Shown: one piece after another, positions 1 to 11,699 of the stretch
Numbering within the stretch: the first letter of the stretch is position 1
Layout of the letters: each line of letters starts with the position of its first letter
Assembly: GCA_947247005.1 (NCBI GenBank)
Contig: OX365956.1
Coordinates: forward strand, 17,132,089 to 17,196,088
Direction: 5' to 3'
Origin: Spisula solida
Lineage: Eukaryota > Mollusca > Bivalvia > Venerida > Mactridae
Length of the DNA: 64,000 nt
Translations under genes and position numbers: made by a program
The notes under the pieces: model-generated
The model's input: only the letters and a program-made list of their open reading frames with translations
What the model was told of the DNA's origin: nothing
Databases searched by the model: none

Positions 1-2569
1 ATAGCATGTGACATAGTATTCCATGCTAAGTTGTTTGGTCTTAATAACATCATCTAACGTCATCCGGACCGCAGATAATTATGCAACGAGGCGTAGCATA
101 ATACCAATAAGACGAGACGCAAGTATTTTATGTATAATTAGATTTCGATGTACAAATATAGTTGTTATCAATAACATTTCATATAAAATCAAAGCACTGA
201 AAGCCAGAAGTTGTTCTAATGAATACCATTCTGATCACCTCGGCCTGTATGCATTGAAATATTTACCGGAGACAAACGAAAATGTCCGAGCTTTCACGAT
301 TGAAATGAATGCAAGCAGGAAGTACAAGTCAAATAGTTTTCTCCGGCCAGATAATTTCTAGTATTTTTCGGCAGTTTGGATGCTGATCGAGTCTATTCCG
401 GTGTATGTTTAAATGTATTAATCTAACCTAACCAACTACGTGTAGGCCTATGTGTAACAGTTTATATAGAGTGTTGTTTTCGCACCTTCCATTGACTGTT
501 AAAATCCATTGTTCGAACGCGGGTAATCGGTGACAAGTATAACTCCAACGCGATAAATTGCAGTACAAAAACAAACACAACATTGCCTATATTTTTGTTA
601 TGCATTAAAATTAAGGACCGTAACACTTACCAATTAAAGCATTCAAACATTTGGCACAACATATAAAGTTTTCATGCTCCTAAATATTCAGAAACGATAA
701 ATATAGCGGATTTTGTGTTTGTTTTTGTATTGCAACCCTAACCATACCCCTGTACAAAGAAATACTGGAAATAGGTTTAAATTATTTATTGGGATATCCA
801 ACTGTCCTATAGATTTAGAAATGTGAAGTAGCTTTGTAGTATATATATGCTGCAATTGATGGAACTATTTTGCATGACAGTTTACATCCGTGTCGGTAGA
901 TATGCAATACCGACTGACCGGTTTACTATTGCAACGATGGCGCTGCCTAGCGGCGGTGTAGAAAGAAAAGTAGTTTCATCAACTAAAGTATAGTCGATTG
1001 TAGAAACGTGTGTATATAACTATAGTTGGTCGATTCTCGAACAAATAAAAAGTGTTTATCAATACACGATGAGATATAAACCATATTCAATCAAAACAAA
1101 CAAATATCCTCGATCTATATTATTTAAAGCAGTTTAATAGAGTGTCACGTAAAAGTTCCAGTGCCGATAACTTAAACAGTTCATGTAAACTGCTGACAAA
1201 CAAGTGCTGTATTTATTCCTAACTGGCATATATCTACATTTATTAAATATGCAGACGTGCATGGACATGTACATAGTTAGAGAATTAAAGCTCCAGCACG
1301 AATAAGATGTAAAGTACAACCTCCTCGACAGAGCAAAAACAACCTTTGATTTCCGGCCATTGTATTACTTCAATGATTAGGAGACTATAAAATTCAACTT
1401 GTATGACTTATTGCGCCTCCCAAAAACTGCAAATGTCACCGTCTTTTTGTTATAATTTTACTTATAAATATTATCGATGGAATAAGTTACGAGAACCATA
1501 CGTTTTTAAACTCTAAGACATAGTCAGGCAGTTCCGTGAAAAAATTGTGGGTTTGATGATAAAAGCATGAAACTTGGTATGATGATAGTATATGCTATTC
1601 TAAAAAATATTAGATATGGACCCACTTTGTCAAAACAAAATGGCGGCATTTTTTCAAGATGTCGGCCATCATACTACTTTTCACAGTTATATTGAGTTAG
1701 AAGTAAGTAGATCTATCCTCTTTTCTCCCTATTGCTTTCATATTGTTTAAAATACATCTAATTAATATTGCAACACATTATTATCGCCTTTTTACATATT
1801 CCATCCAACCATGGAACAACGGTTTTGAGTATTGATGGCGCCACTTATTCAAATGAACCTTCAAAGAAAAAAACGTCTGTAATTGGCGTAATATAGAGCC
1901 TTTTTACCAATACAGGTATGTCAATTTATAGAGTATATTGGTATGCATGAAACAGTATTAAATCTGATTCGATTGTATACGGATTTAAAGCGTTTAAATG
2001 AAAAGTCATTTCGCGACCCGGAAATATTACAGTGAAGTTCGTCAAAGGTTTCCATTTTGCTTACCACACATATATAACCATTAAAACGGGAGAGATGCAA
2101 TGCTAGACTTTAACAAAACATTACTCTGGTTGCAATATACAGAATCTTATGATAAATACCACAAACTTAAAATAAAATATAATTCGTTTTTATATCGAAA
2201 ATAGTCTAGCAAATAGCTATAATTTTACTTTTCTTAACATGAATGGAATGACTGTGTAAATATATTGTCTTCATAAAAGATATGTCACAAACTGTAAAAC
2301 TAGCTATTCCTTGCAAATCTACATATTCGTCTTCAAACTTTGACTGAAGAGCATGTGTATTTTGCCAAGTCACAACGTTGGAAGAATAACTTTGTCCTGC
2401 TAACACGAAACGAACTGGCGCGTGTAGAAGTTGGCGCGTGTTACAAGAGTCTTGAATCGCATATTGAAAAAAATGTGAATCGCTACGATGGTTTCTGTGC
2501 CCATGTCATTAGATTTGTTGAATAATAGTAACGGTTTCGCTGTTAATATGCACAACAATCAGGTAAAAA
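1..2569. other. Gene-free flank, no recognisable feature
   Basis: I see no coding region or RNA gene that I can support here. The longest open stretch (23-361, 112 codons) has no recognisable motif and no plausible promoter. Around 1540-1690 there is a stretch with repeated 'aaaatggcggc' and 'gtcggccatc' words of a type that recurs in invertebrate dispersed repeats; I treat it only as a probable old repeat. The rest is AT-rich intergenic sequence. Confidence 0.5.
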
Positions 2570-3960
2570 TTGCATAAATCATGTCGAAACAAATTCTCCG
2601 ATCTAAAACTCTTAAGGTATGAAACTCATAAGAAGAAAGAATCAGCAGTGGAGGCGTCCGCCGCACCGAACAAGGTTACACGAAAAAGAGTCGGGTCGTC
2701 AACGATGACAATGACGAAGTCTTGTTTCTTTTGTGGCCAAACATCTGGGGAGTAACATGAAGAATCTACATTTGGTATTGACACAAAAGTTAAAAAGTGT
2801 GCATTAGATCTGCTGGACACGGTCTTCCTTACAAAATTAAGTGTTGGTGATATGATTTCCCAGGAAGGTAAATACCACAGAAAATCTTTAATTTCCCTTT
2901 ACAATAAAGCCCGTACATCTACATCATCCCATGATGGTTCAAATAGTCAAATACACGGTATAGTTCTTGCAGAATTGGTTGCGTATATTGAGGAATCACG
3001 CACTGAGACAGATTTAATAATATATTCCGTCAGACTGTTTGATCTTACTAAAATGTACATTTCCCGTCTTGGACATTTTTTTGTTGGACCTAGTAGTAGA
3101 ATACATTCCTCTGATTTGAAAAATTGGTTTATTAGCAGCTATACCAGATTTACAAGCATATTAGAGAGATGTTATTCTCGCCTTTAATGACGATGTTGGC
3201 AATGCTCTAAGACGGTCAACATGCATAAATTATGATATTGATGCATTGATGCTTTCAAAGGCAGCACACATTGTCCGACAGTAGATGTTTAGCACCAAAT
3301 ATAATTTCAACGGAACATTTTAAATAGACTGTCAACATGATTCTGTTTCACAGTCTTTAAAGTTGTTGATAGCCATCATACTTGGAGGTCCAAATATTCA
3401 AACTCAATCTGGTAACTTTATTGAAACCCAAAGTACTCTCACAGTAGCACAATTACTTCAGTTAAATTACACCAATCGCAGAAGGAAAGATTCAACATAT
3501 TCATCTTTTCATATACGTGACAGGGAACCTTCACTACCAGTGTATCTTGGTCTTCTTATTCATGCCGAAACTAGAAAACGTGGCCTGGTCGAAAAGCTTA
3601 ATAGTCTTTGGTTGTCAATTTCATATGATAGAGTAATGAAACTTTCCACAGCTTTATGTAATTCAATATGTCGACGACAAAGTAGTTTGTCCAGCTAAAT
3701 TTAGTCATGGTATATTTACAACAGCTGCAGTTGATAATATAGACCACAATCCCATCTCTTCTACAGCCCAAGGCTCGCTGCATGGTACAGCAATTTCTCT
3801 ATTCCAGCATTCTTTAAAGGAGCGACCAATCACATCAATGCATTGACATTACATTGTGTATATATGAACATTTAAAACCATTACCAGAGTCAGATTCAGT
3901 CGTACCACATGCAGTTCTGCCATACGAGCGATCTAGAATGCCACCCATGGTCTCCTAATG
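2570..3960 (+). pseudogene. Decayed copy of a multi-copy invertebrate uncharacterised gene (CFFCG-type zinc-finger-like N-terminus)
   Basis: Conceptual translation across three frames gives one collinear protein-like text. It runs HKSCRNKF, then CFFCG (2723-2737), FGIDTKVKKCA, GDMISQEGKYH and SLYNKA in the first frame; AAIPDLQAY, FNDDVGNALRRS, LLIAIILGGPN and REPSLPVYLGLLIHAETRKR in the second; and VVCPAKFSHGIFTTAAVDNI in the third. I recognise this order from large, highly repeated uncharacterised protein families in molluscs and corals, possibly spread by transposition. The copy is dead: an in-frame TAA at 2753, a frameshift near 3131, stops at 3162, 3282 and 3324, and a second frameshift near 3668. 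The downstream part of the family is missing. A short open frame just upstream (2340-2525) may or may not belong to it. The molecular function of the family is unknown to me. Confidence 0.75.
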
Positions 3961-4126
3961 AGTGATTGTTCCAACATTACAAATGCTTCGAGTTTAGAAA
4001 AGAGTTACGTAAAAACTATGGAAATATTTTTATTCAACATACATATTACTCTGTTTGCCTATTCGCTATATGTGTTAGACTGAAAAGTCAAGTTAATGCT
4101 AATACATGCATGCTTATAAGGTTCAA

Positions 4127-4762
4127 TATACATAGCCTCTATTCCTATAACTTCGTGCATTCCTACAAGTTCGTGCATTTAAGTAAAACGTAGATTGCTT
4201 TGCTAATAATCTCATTTCCAAGCCTAAATTAATTTTAAATTACTAACAAAACATTTATCCAGCCGAACAATGCAAAAAAATCGACAAAAACAGGGTTCGT
4301 TACGTTTACGGCGAGTTTTATCCGAGGAGGGATTTTATTGTTTACATAATCACCGGTTCCGGTCGCGAAATCTGGAGACATTTGTTAATCTCATAATTTG
4401 CATTAGATGCGATATATTTACGAACGGGAAAATGTGCTAATTTACTGACAAAAGATCAAACTTTATGTTACAAAACTTTTTATTAGCAAAATCTTTCACG
4501 TGCGTTCTTAATGACGTCATCAGTTTATGTGCACGAACTTACAGGTCACAAATGTTTATCTTAAGACTGCAGACTGCATCTAACATTGAGGCCGATTTTT
4601 CAACTTTTTGCAGTTTGGCATTCAATTTGTGTTTGAATTTTGTTAATAGACAGATAATTGATATTGTTTATCACATGGTTGGTCCCAGTGTATTTGTTTT
4701 TGTGCAGATGCGCCAATTTCAAATCTAAGATGCACGAACTTGTAGGTGTAGAGGCTACATAA
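4127..4762. mobile_element. Candidate inverted-repeat (MITE-like) element
   Basis: The left end (4127-4180) reads TACATAGCCTCTA followed by two copies of 'acttcgtgcatt' or 'agttcgtgcatt'. The right end (4730-4762), reverse-complemented, reads TATGTAGCCTCTA, then CCTACAAGTTCGTGCAT. The outer 13 bp and the inner 'tacaagttcgtgcat' match in inverted orientation about 600 bp apart. The inside has no transposase frame. Target-site duplication is not clear, and the left repeat is partly duplicated, so the exact ends are uncertain. Confidence 0.5.
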
Positions 4763-5178
4763 TCTTAATTCTCGATCATTATACTAGATTGAATTTTCTG
4801 TCAAACTGCTGTTGTTGGAAATGTACATACACCCATTTAAATAGATATAGAAATTATTTATAAAATTCAAATGGATTTATGTATCACCATTCCTATTTAT
4901 GATGTGGCATTCAACCATTTTACGTATGTACACATTGCATTGCTTGAAATTGTGATATTATATATAGCAACCGTTATGCACATAACCATGTTAATATAGT
5001 GCAGAGATATTGACACGACTCTCGAACCCGCTATTAGCATAATTTCACGGTAGATTAAATATCTAAGTTTAACTTCGACTGTAATCGTATTGATTATAAC
5101 GGAAATTCACGTGGTTGTTTGTGTATACCACATTATTTAAATTGACTTCTTACGATACAATAAAGTCGAACTATATGT
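4763..5178. other. Gene-free AT-rich spacer
   Basis: No open frame, RNA-like fold or repeat that I can name. It separates the inverted-repeat element from a tRNA-like sequence. Confidence 0.5.
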
Positions 5179-5261
5179 AGATACTTGGCTCAGTCGGTAG
5201 CGCACTCGGGTGTTTCATCATACTAATCTTGGTGTACAGGGTTCAACCCCTGCGAGCATCT
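5179..5261 (+). repeat. tRNA-derived sequence (tRNA pseudogene or SINE head)
   Basis: An A-box-like stretch TGGCTCAGTCGG (from 5185) and a B-box-like GGTTCAACCCC (5240-5250) have tRNA spacing. The ends AGATACT (5179) and AGCATCT (5255-5261) can pair at six of seven positions like an acceptor stem. The anticodon arm does not fold well and there is extra length before the T arm, so this is not a functional tRNA. It is either a decayed tRNA copy or the promoter head of a SINE. Confidence 0.6.
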
Positions 5262-5420
5262 TATGATATATTTTTTTATTTCATGTTTTACAGAAAATAT
5301 ATATGTCTTATCTGTTACATGTCGTATAATTGTGTTTGTTATTGATTTGTTTGGTTTCTTTTTGTCTTTTCACCTTTTCTATAGAGTATCTTTATTTCAA
5401 AATAGTTTGATATACAATTT

Positions 5421-7600
5421 GTATATATATATATATATATATAGTTTATTTCCAAATCCAGAAGGTCGTAGACCCATGAGGACAACATATTTACATACTA
5501 CGATCATAGTGGCAAATGTACAGTTATCAATACAAAACATATATACATGCATAAATGTACCCTTACACGCACACACTCACGCACACACACTCACACGAAT
5601 GCCCACACGCATAAATACTTCTAACACACCAATTTTTACACTGCTAATGAAAATGATGATATATGACTACTGAATTATAAATATGGAACATAATACAAGA
5701 CAACAAAAACAATGCAAATGTTTTGTATAGATAAATAATAGCCTAGTTAATCATTATAGTATACAGTGTTGCGTTTATTGAATGCTTTATATACAAACAA
5801 ACCTAAATTCTTTAACAATGTTTTATTGTTTGTGTTTAACAATTCAATAAATTTAAACATGTTTGGTCGTACTCTATAATAAGTAGGTATATATCTATTA
5901 CGAAATTCGTTATATAGCGGACACTGTAAAACAAAATGCATTTCATCTTCTAAAGAATTACATCTGATACATTTTCTCTCATCAAATGGAACGATATTTG
6001 GGTTAGCCCATCTACCAGTTTCAACATACAGTCTATGGGAAGCTACTCTAAGTTTTGACAGGACAATGCGATATTTAGACAAATCAAGGATATCAAGATA
6101 TTGTTGAAAAGAGAAAGTAACGTTTAAGTATTTATATAAACTAGCTCTACTTGACTCTTGTAGCCTTCCATTCCATTTTTGAATAAACTGATCTTTTAGC
6201 CTTTGTTTGATTAATGAGAGAAATAATTTATCATTACCCACATTTTCAAATAACCATACATCATGAAAACCTAATGTACATAACAAATCTCTTAACCTAG
6301 AGCACCAATTTACACGATTACGTTCCATGTCAGATTTCAACATTAAATATGCTTTCTTTATTAACTTTTCTTCGGATGTGTATAATATTTTAATCCAGAA
6401 TTTTATTATATCAAAATACCTCATGGTTTGATAAGATATTCGACCTAATTCTCCATAAATAAAATCGTTCTGTGTACATTTTTTAACACCCAATAATCTC
6501 TTACAAAATTGCATATGTACTATCTCGATATTTTTGCCTGCGTTGAATCCCCAGACCTCACTACCATACTTAAAAATTGGAGAGATGAGCTTGTCAAAAA
6601 GGTCAAGATTATGTTTTACAGATATGTTTGAAAATTTATACAGATGTTTGTTCATTACAAAAATAGCTTTCATAGCTTGACCACTAAGTGTATTTTGTGC
6701 TTCTTCAAAAGACCCACCAGTCGTAAAAACAATACCTAGGTAATTAAATTTATTCACTATTTCAACTTCATGGTTGTTATAATAAAATTTTAAATTATCT
6801 GCAATCCTACCACCTTTCGTAAATATAAGAATTTTGGTTTTATTTATGTTTACTACAAGTTTCCATGTTTCGCAATAATTAAATAATTTATCTAAACCGG
6901 ATTGTAATTCTACGGCAGTATTCGCAAATATGACGATGTCGTCTGCGTATAATAAGATAAATACTTTAAACATGTGAATATCAATACCTTCTAATCCAGG
7001 AGAAAGAAAAACGTCCTCAATATCATTTATAAACATTGAAAATAAAAACGGAGATAAGCACTCGCCTTGTCGGACACCTAGCGAGCAGAAATATTCGTCA
7101 CTCAGTTGATTTCCAAGATGTTTGACCCTAGTTTTAACCGTAGTGTACATGGAACGAATAATATTTAATATTTTACCCCGCAATCCCAGCCTAATTAGTT
7201 TAGACCATAAGTTTTCCCTGACAACATAATCAAAAGCCTTCGTAAAATCAACAAAAGCACAGAACAACATTTTACCAGAGTTAAGGATGTGAGAAATAAC
7301 ACTGTGTAGTACAAAAATATTGTCAGTAGTACCCATTTTAGCCCTGAAACCTGCTTGTGCTTCTATGTAAACTTGATAATTTTCTGCCCAGTCAGACAGT
7401 CTATTGTTTAAAACGCGAGAGAATAGTTTACCAAGTGTACTTAGTAGAGTTATGCCCCTATAATTGTTGACGTCATTTGTGCTACCCTTCTTATGCAACG
7501 GAATAACAAAACCAGTTGACCACATCTCAGGAAAGTAACCACTTTCAAATACTTTATTAAAAAGACTAAGTATAAAAGGCGCCAAAACACCATTTCCGTG
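5421..7600 (-). mobile_element. 5'-truncated LINE (non-LTR retrotransposon)
   Basis: The element lies on the minus strand. Its coding part is a reverse transcriptase frame (7585 to 5747). Below the stop is a 3' UTR of about 300 bp with a CA/GT-rich stretch (5565-5625), ending in GGAAATAAAC and then a (TA)n tract at 5421-5444, which is the usual form of a LINE 3' tail. The 5' end falls inside the reverse transcriptase domain near 7600; the apurinic endonuclease and any ORF1 are absent. The text just upstream is in another frame, so either the 5' truncation point or a frameshift lies near 7600. Flanking target duplications are not obvious. Confidence 0.8.
5747..7585 (-). CDS. LINE reverse transcriptase, partial (612 codons, no true start)
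   Basis: This would copy LINE RNA into DNA at the target site. Seen in the frame, in order: VIPLHKKGSTNDVNNYRGI (finger region, about residues 28-46), FVDFTKAFD (111-119), GVRQGECLSPFLF (170-182), the catalytic LLYADDIVIF (YADD at 213-216), then a long thumb/connection region and a C-terminal C-x2-C-x7-H-x4-C knuckle (C539, C542, H550, C555) followed by CPLYNEFR. The frame is uninterrupted from the RT fingers to the stop. The first codon is TTG and lies inside the domain, so it is a truncation point, not a start. The endonuclease domain needed for autonomous movement is missing, so this copy should be immobile. The clade (Jockey/I/CR1-like) cannot be fixed by eye. Confidence 0.9.
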   Translation of the reverse strand: MAPFILSLFNKVFESGYFPEMWSTGFVIPLHKKGSTNDVNNYRGITLLSTLGKLFSRVLNNRLSDWAENYQVYIEAQAGFRAKMGTTDNIFVLHSVISHILNSGKMLFCAFVDFTKAFDYVVRENLWSKLIRLGLRGKILNIIRSMYTTVKTRVKHLGNQLSDEYFCSLGVRQGECLSPFLFSMFINDIEDVFLSPGLEGIDIHMFKVFILLYADDIVIFANTAVELQSGLDKLFNYCETWKLVVNINKTKILIFTKGGRIADNLKFYYNNHEVEIVNKFNYLGIVFTTGGSFEEAQNTLSGQAMKAIFVMNKHLYKFSNISVKHNLDLFDKLISPIFKYGSEVWGFNAGKNIEIVHMQFCKRLLGVKKCTQNDFIYGELGRISYQTMRYFDIIKFWIKILYTSEEKLIKKAYLMLKSDMERNRVNWCSRLRDLLCTLGFHDVWLFENVGNDKLFLSLIKQRLKDQFIQKWNGRLQESSRASLYKYLNVTFSFQQYLDILDLSKYRIVLSKLRVASHRLYVETGRWANPNIVPFDERKCIRCNSLEDEMHFVLQCPLYNEFRNRYIPTYYRVRPNMFKFIELLNTNNKTLLKNLGLFVYKAFNKRNTVYYND

Positions 7601-9455
7601 TATATACCAGCAACATCTGCATTTCTGGACAAATATGATGTACCCTGCTTATCATCACATTTTAAAAACGGCTCAGACATGTTATATCTAATTTCTTTTG
7701 ATTTTGAACCAAGAAATCGACTGTTCTGTATGTCCGAAATTTTCAAACTGATACAAATCGAAGTGAAAACCTCTAAATACACAATTCAACCACCGTACAT
7801 GTACATGTAAAGCAATATTAACTTGATGCTCGTGCATGTTTTAATTCAATACACACATGTTTTTTTTTTAAAAAATACAAATTACCTGACCAGATATTCG
7901 AACCCACAACTTCTATACTGTAGTATGGCGCGCTAACCACTCGCCTATGTGGGCTGTCGTGCTTTGAATAGTTCAAATTGTGTTATGAAAACAATCCACA
8001 GAAGTTAAAAGTTACGGTTTAGCCCGAAGTATACCGCTGACCCGCGATACTCGCACGCTGAGATCAATTGGTGACTGGTTTCTGTGTGGCTTTGGATTGT
8101 CTGTGCGCTACAGTTTTTAGATAATAATGGCTGGACAAGTGCTTTACCGCAGGCTAATGTAGCTTCAGCAGGGACAGCTGACTCATTCCTAAAGTATTCA
8201 CAAGTATCTAGAACTATCCTTGTACAAATTGTTGCATAAAATTGATATAACGTCAGTCCAGTGGCGTTTTTAAAACAGCGTAAAACGACGCATAATTATC
8301 ACGACGTCGCTCAAAAAACGACGTAAAATATAGCGTTAATTTTCATTTCAAGTCGATTTTTGGTCAACATTTTGCGGTGAGACCCCTTGATATTTTTAAG
8401 TCGATGGAAAGAGAAATAATTCAGCAGTGTTTTAATATGATAAAATTATAGGGTCACCGTGCAAAATGTTGCATGCCATTGCTATAACGTTAGCGTACTG
8501 ACGTTATAAAAACAACGAAAAACGGCACTCAGTCGCAATTAAAATGCACCGCGTTATCGCTGCGTGCTGTATTGACAGTTTAATTTATATTCACGTTAAA
8601 GGCCGTGAGCTGGGCTTTCCATTGATTACCTTTATAAAGCGATCGATAAGTGTATACACCCGACGCTTGACAAAACCTTCAAAACGCGCTAACGTCGCCA
8701 TACCCGTACAGGACGTTGAATGATTATAAAATTCTTCAATATATTTTTTCCAAAAATATATCTTTGGAAACTACAGATGTTGTACTTTTAGCCATCAAAC
8801 TTTCATATAAATCGGTGCGAAGTCGACAATTTAAATATGACGTCGCGCAAAGGTAGCGACTCACCTTAAATGACTGACTACACGATGAAAGTACTTGTTC
8901 AACAAGGAACGTCGTCTTTTATCCTGTGTACGGTATATGTAATATAGCTGCATAATCCGCAAAATAGGCTGTGCCTTCGTTCATATTCTTGTTTTCGGTT
9001 GTAACACCTTCCGCACCATAGGACTAACAAATGTGTCACTGTTTGTTAGTCAAATGTTCTATCTCCAAAGAGGCGTTTTAATTTTGCAGAAAAATAACAA
9101 TCTGTGGGCATGGAAACTTTACTTAGATTGATATTTAATTATATCAAGTTGATAGGATTTAATAGAAACTTTTTAACGTTACATCAAACTTTCAAACTCG
9201 ATTTCCAAAAAAATGTACAAAAATGAACACACGTTATCCATGTAAACATGACGTTATATTGGAGCCAAAATGACGTTACGTTGCTTATATGCAAGATTTA
9301 TTTGCCAATTGTAATTACTTTTAGTGAATGTTATTGATTACAACCTTCGTGTATATCTACATCAGTAATATTTACGTTATTTGTTCTCCATATATATTAC
9401 GAAATCGAACACTTGTATAAAGACTTTAATACACTTCAGACCCTGGTCAGAAGTT
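7601..9455. other. Gene-free, relatively CpG-rich interval with many ACGT/TGACG words
   Basis: No supported coding frame. From about 8020 to 9290 CpG is more frequent than in the surrounding DNA, and ACGT-centred words recur (near 8252, 8302, 8502, 8692, 8839, 9249 and 9271). Two stretches (8222-8275 and 8458-8525) share 'gttgcat...attg.tataacgt' and look like diverged copies of one another. It could be an unmethylated regulatory region or an old CpG-rich repeat; no gene is visible on either side to attach it to. Confidence 0.4.
7885..7955 (-). repeat. tRNA-derived sequence on the minus strand
   Basis: On the minus strand, CGAGTGGTTAGCGC (A-box-like, 7929-7943) is followed at tRNA spacing by GGGTTCGAATAT (B-box-like, 7894-7905). 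The remaining arms are degenerate, so I read it as a tRNA pseudogene or SINE head, not a working tRNA. Confidence 0.6.
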
Positions 9456-9532
9456 GATAATCCGCCCGGAATGAATAATTACCCTCGGGCTGAAGCCCTC
9501 GATGTGATTATTCATTTTCCGGGCGGATTATC
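9456..9532. repeat. 77-bp near-perfect palindrome
   Basis: The left arm GATAATCCGCCCGGAATGAA (from 9456) pairs with its reverse complement ending at 9532. The centre CGGGCTGAAGCCCTCG forms its own small hairpin. It is much more GC-rich than its flanks. It resembles the palindromes at 15561 and 24918 in size and in having a CTCG-type centre, so it may be one of a foldback family. Confidence 0.85.
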
Positions 9533-9947
9533 GCCTCCCTGCCCGGCTGTGTCGTGTATTAACCTCTAAATAACCCCTATTACCAAAGCGGGCGATGCCG
9601 TGGCATAGGGGTGTTTTTGCTACTGTTCGCACCAAACTCATATAACATCCTTGGTTGTGGGTCTCGTATTTGAGCAAGCCTTTCGAAGATATCACAGATG
9701 CATTCGAGGGTGACAGGTCCCAACTTCACGAACACCATTTCATTAATTGCTTGGCCAAATTTATTTATTATATGACTGCATACATATACTACGTCTGTTC
9801 CATAGAAATGCATGAAGAAATATTCCAAAATTTGTTGCCACATTTCGCCTTTGATGTGTAGCACGTGCTGGGTCAAGAGGTAATGTCACTAACATAATGT
9901 CAACGTTCGCATAGTAGATAGATGTTTTACGAAATGCAATACTAACG

Positions 9948-10670
9948 TCAATACCACAGATGACCACTTCGAGCTTCCATGACAGTCGTCCTACACCTGA
10001 GTTTGAAGCTGCTAATCAACTTTCTGATGGCAGGACAAGGTTTTTTATCCACACCTCTATGAGTGCACACACCAGGTCCAACCGAGTCTGTGGATTTACA
10101 GGTCGTGCAATCATCCGTCTCTGGAGTATGCCGTATGAATTTTATATTAGACCAAGCAGGTACGTCCATACGCACTATACCATCGCGTTCGAAGTACTCC
10201 GTGACTCCGCGGGCCCTGTGCGTCCTGATGTAATCGTATATTAACACAAAGTCCTGACCTGTAGCACAAACATAGGTCGTACACATCTATTAAAAACATC
10301 ATAATGATAGCGAACACCCATGAAGCACCACTGTTTGAATGACGTGCATGGTCTATAGATTCAACATAGACCCTACCGCAAACAAGCGCTCACCGACCAT
10401 CAAATCTGTCGTGCTCCTGGATATACAACAGTCCATGAATATTTCGTTTTTCTGTTGCCACAAACTGCTCTTGTCATCCTTATATAAACATAAAGTCTGT
10501 TTCTAAGAGCATCTTCACAGATGCGAAACCATGATGCCTGTCGGAAGTAAGAATTCAACGTTTTAGCGGATTCGAATCGCGCACGTTTAGCAATTTTGAC
10601 AATATAAAGGCAATTACAGCCCGCCATTTTCCTCGGACGGGCTTTTCCTAGGCGCTCAACAACAAACCAA
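9948..10670 (-). pseudogene. Tc1-like transposase, degenerate
   Basis: On the minus strand, the segment from about 10660 to 10400 encodes YIVKIAKRARFESAKTL...FRQAS..RICEDALRNRL, which matches the layout of the paired-type helix-turn-helix DNA-binding part of Tc1-like transposases (AKR.RF.TA..L...F..A.G..IS..T.RNRL). The segment from 10286 to 9948 encodes GQDFVLIYDYIRTHRARGV, then TEYFERDGIVRMDVPAWS and KLISSFKLRCRTTVMEARSG; this aligns with the catalytic D(N)ARPHRA block, the 'GI..MDWPA.SPDLNPIE' block and the C-terminal end of the family. The PDLNPIE block, which carries the third catalytic acid, has been lost, the two halves are in different frames, and stops lie between them. It is an inactive relic. 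Terminal inverted repeats were not found. Confidence 0.85.
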
Positions 10671-11086
10671 GTGTCCTGGTACTTGACCGACCGAGTACGG
10701 TTTGACTGACGTTACACTGACATCCAACGTGCCATTGAGTGTGCCCCGCCAATAGCTTTTCATTAGTTAGTTCCATGTCACTAACTGGTAAATGTCTCAT
10801 AATGGGCGTTTTTTTCGTATACCCACTTTAAAAGTCCAAAACTATCCAAACTTAACACTTAAATAAGTTCACCGAGTAACAATACAAAACTGACAGTTAC
10901 AATGTCAGGGACACAGCTTTTCGCTGGCAGGTCCGTTGAAAGCAAAATCGCAGTTTATTCGTGTAATTATGCACGATATGTTGTGCTTTATATTTACCCA
11001 GTACTTTAAGTATACTAGATTTTGAATGGATAAACTGTCAATATATGATTAATTAAAAAATATGGGTTTGAAATTGTAATCGTTAA
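10671..11086. other. Gene-free spacer
   Basis: Nothing recognisable apart from the possible outer part of the Tc1-like relic. Confidence 0.4.
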
Positions 11087-11699
11087 TTATATATAGCATC
11101 ACAGCCGGCCAAACCCGTGTTTATAGGTTTCACAACAATGTTGACTGAAGAGATTGCCAGTTCATTGTAGCCGTGATAAGTTAATACTGATAAGAGTATA
11201 GGCCAGGAAGACCTGCTAGGTAACGATAATTAACTGAAAATGTTCTTAGAAAAGTCGATAAATCCAAATCAACAAACAAAAAAACATAATCTTTGATGCA
11301 TTAAATTGTGCATGAAAGGTGTTCATCTAAGGGAAACAACTAATACAATGCGAAGAAGAAAAATGCACTAATGATCTTCCTTTAAACGTTCCAGTTAAGC
11401 GTGAGAAATAATAAATGCACCATTTTACTACAACTAACATTAACTCGTACATAAGCGACTTTAATGCAGTAGTGTTAACTTTCATTATTTTAATCGTCCG
11501 GCAGAATAATTAAAAGGAGAAAATTACTGCCCAAATACCGTCGTATCCGACATGAGACGGACGCGGTGGTTCTTGAAATGCAAGTGAAACTTGCCGTGTA
11601 ACGTGTTTGACTACAGTATGTGAACACTTCTATAAGTGTTCACTCAATCAGGTGTTTGTATTTTCTATAGGTACAGGGCGTGTGATTGACGGAATGTAC

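Noticed and set aside
23..361. 112-codon open frame at the window start
   Set aside because: No motif, no promoter or splice context, and composition like the surrounding AT-rich DNA.
9381..9569. 62-codon open frame
   Set aside because: It runs through the 77-bp palindrome; the encoded text is a by-product of the inverted repeat.
9580..9876. 98-codon minus-strand frame next to the Tc1-like relic
   Set aside because: No transposase motif in this part; probably chance or the relic's decayed 3' flank.
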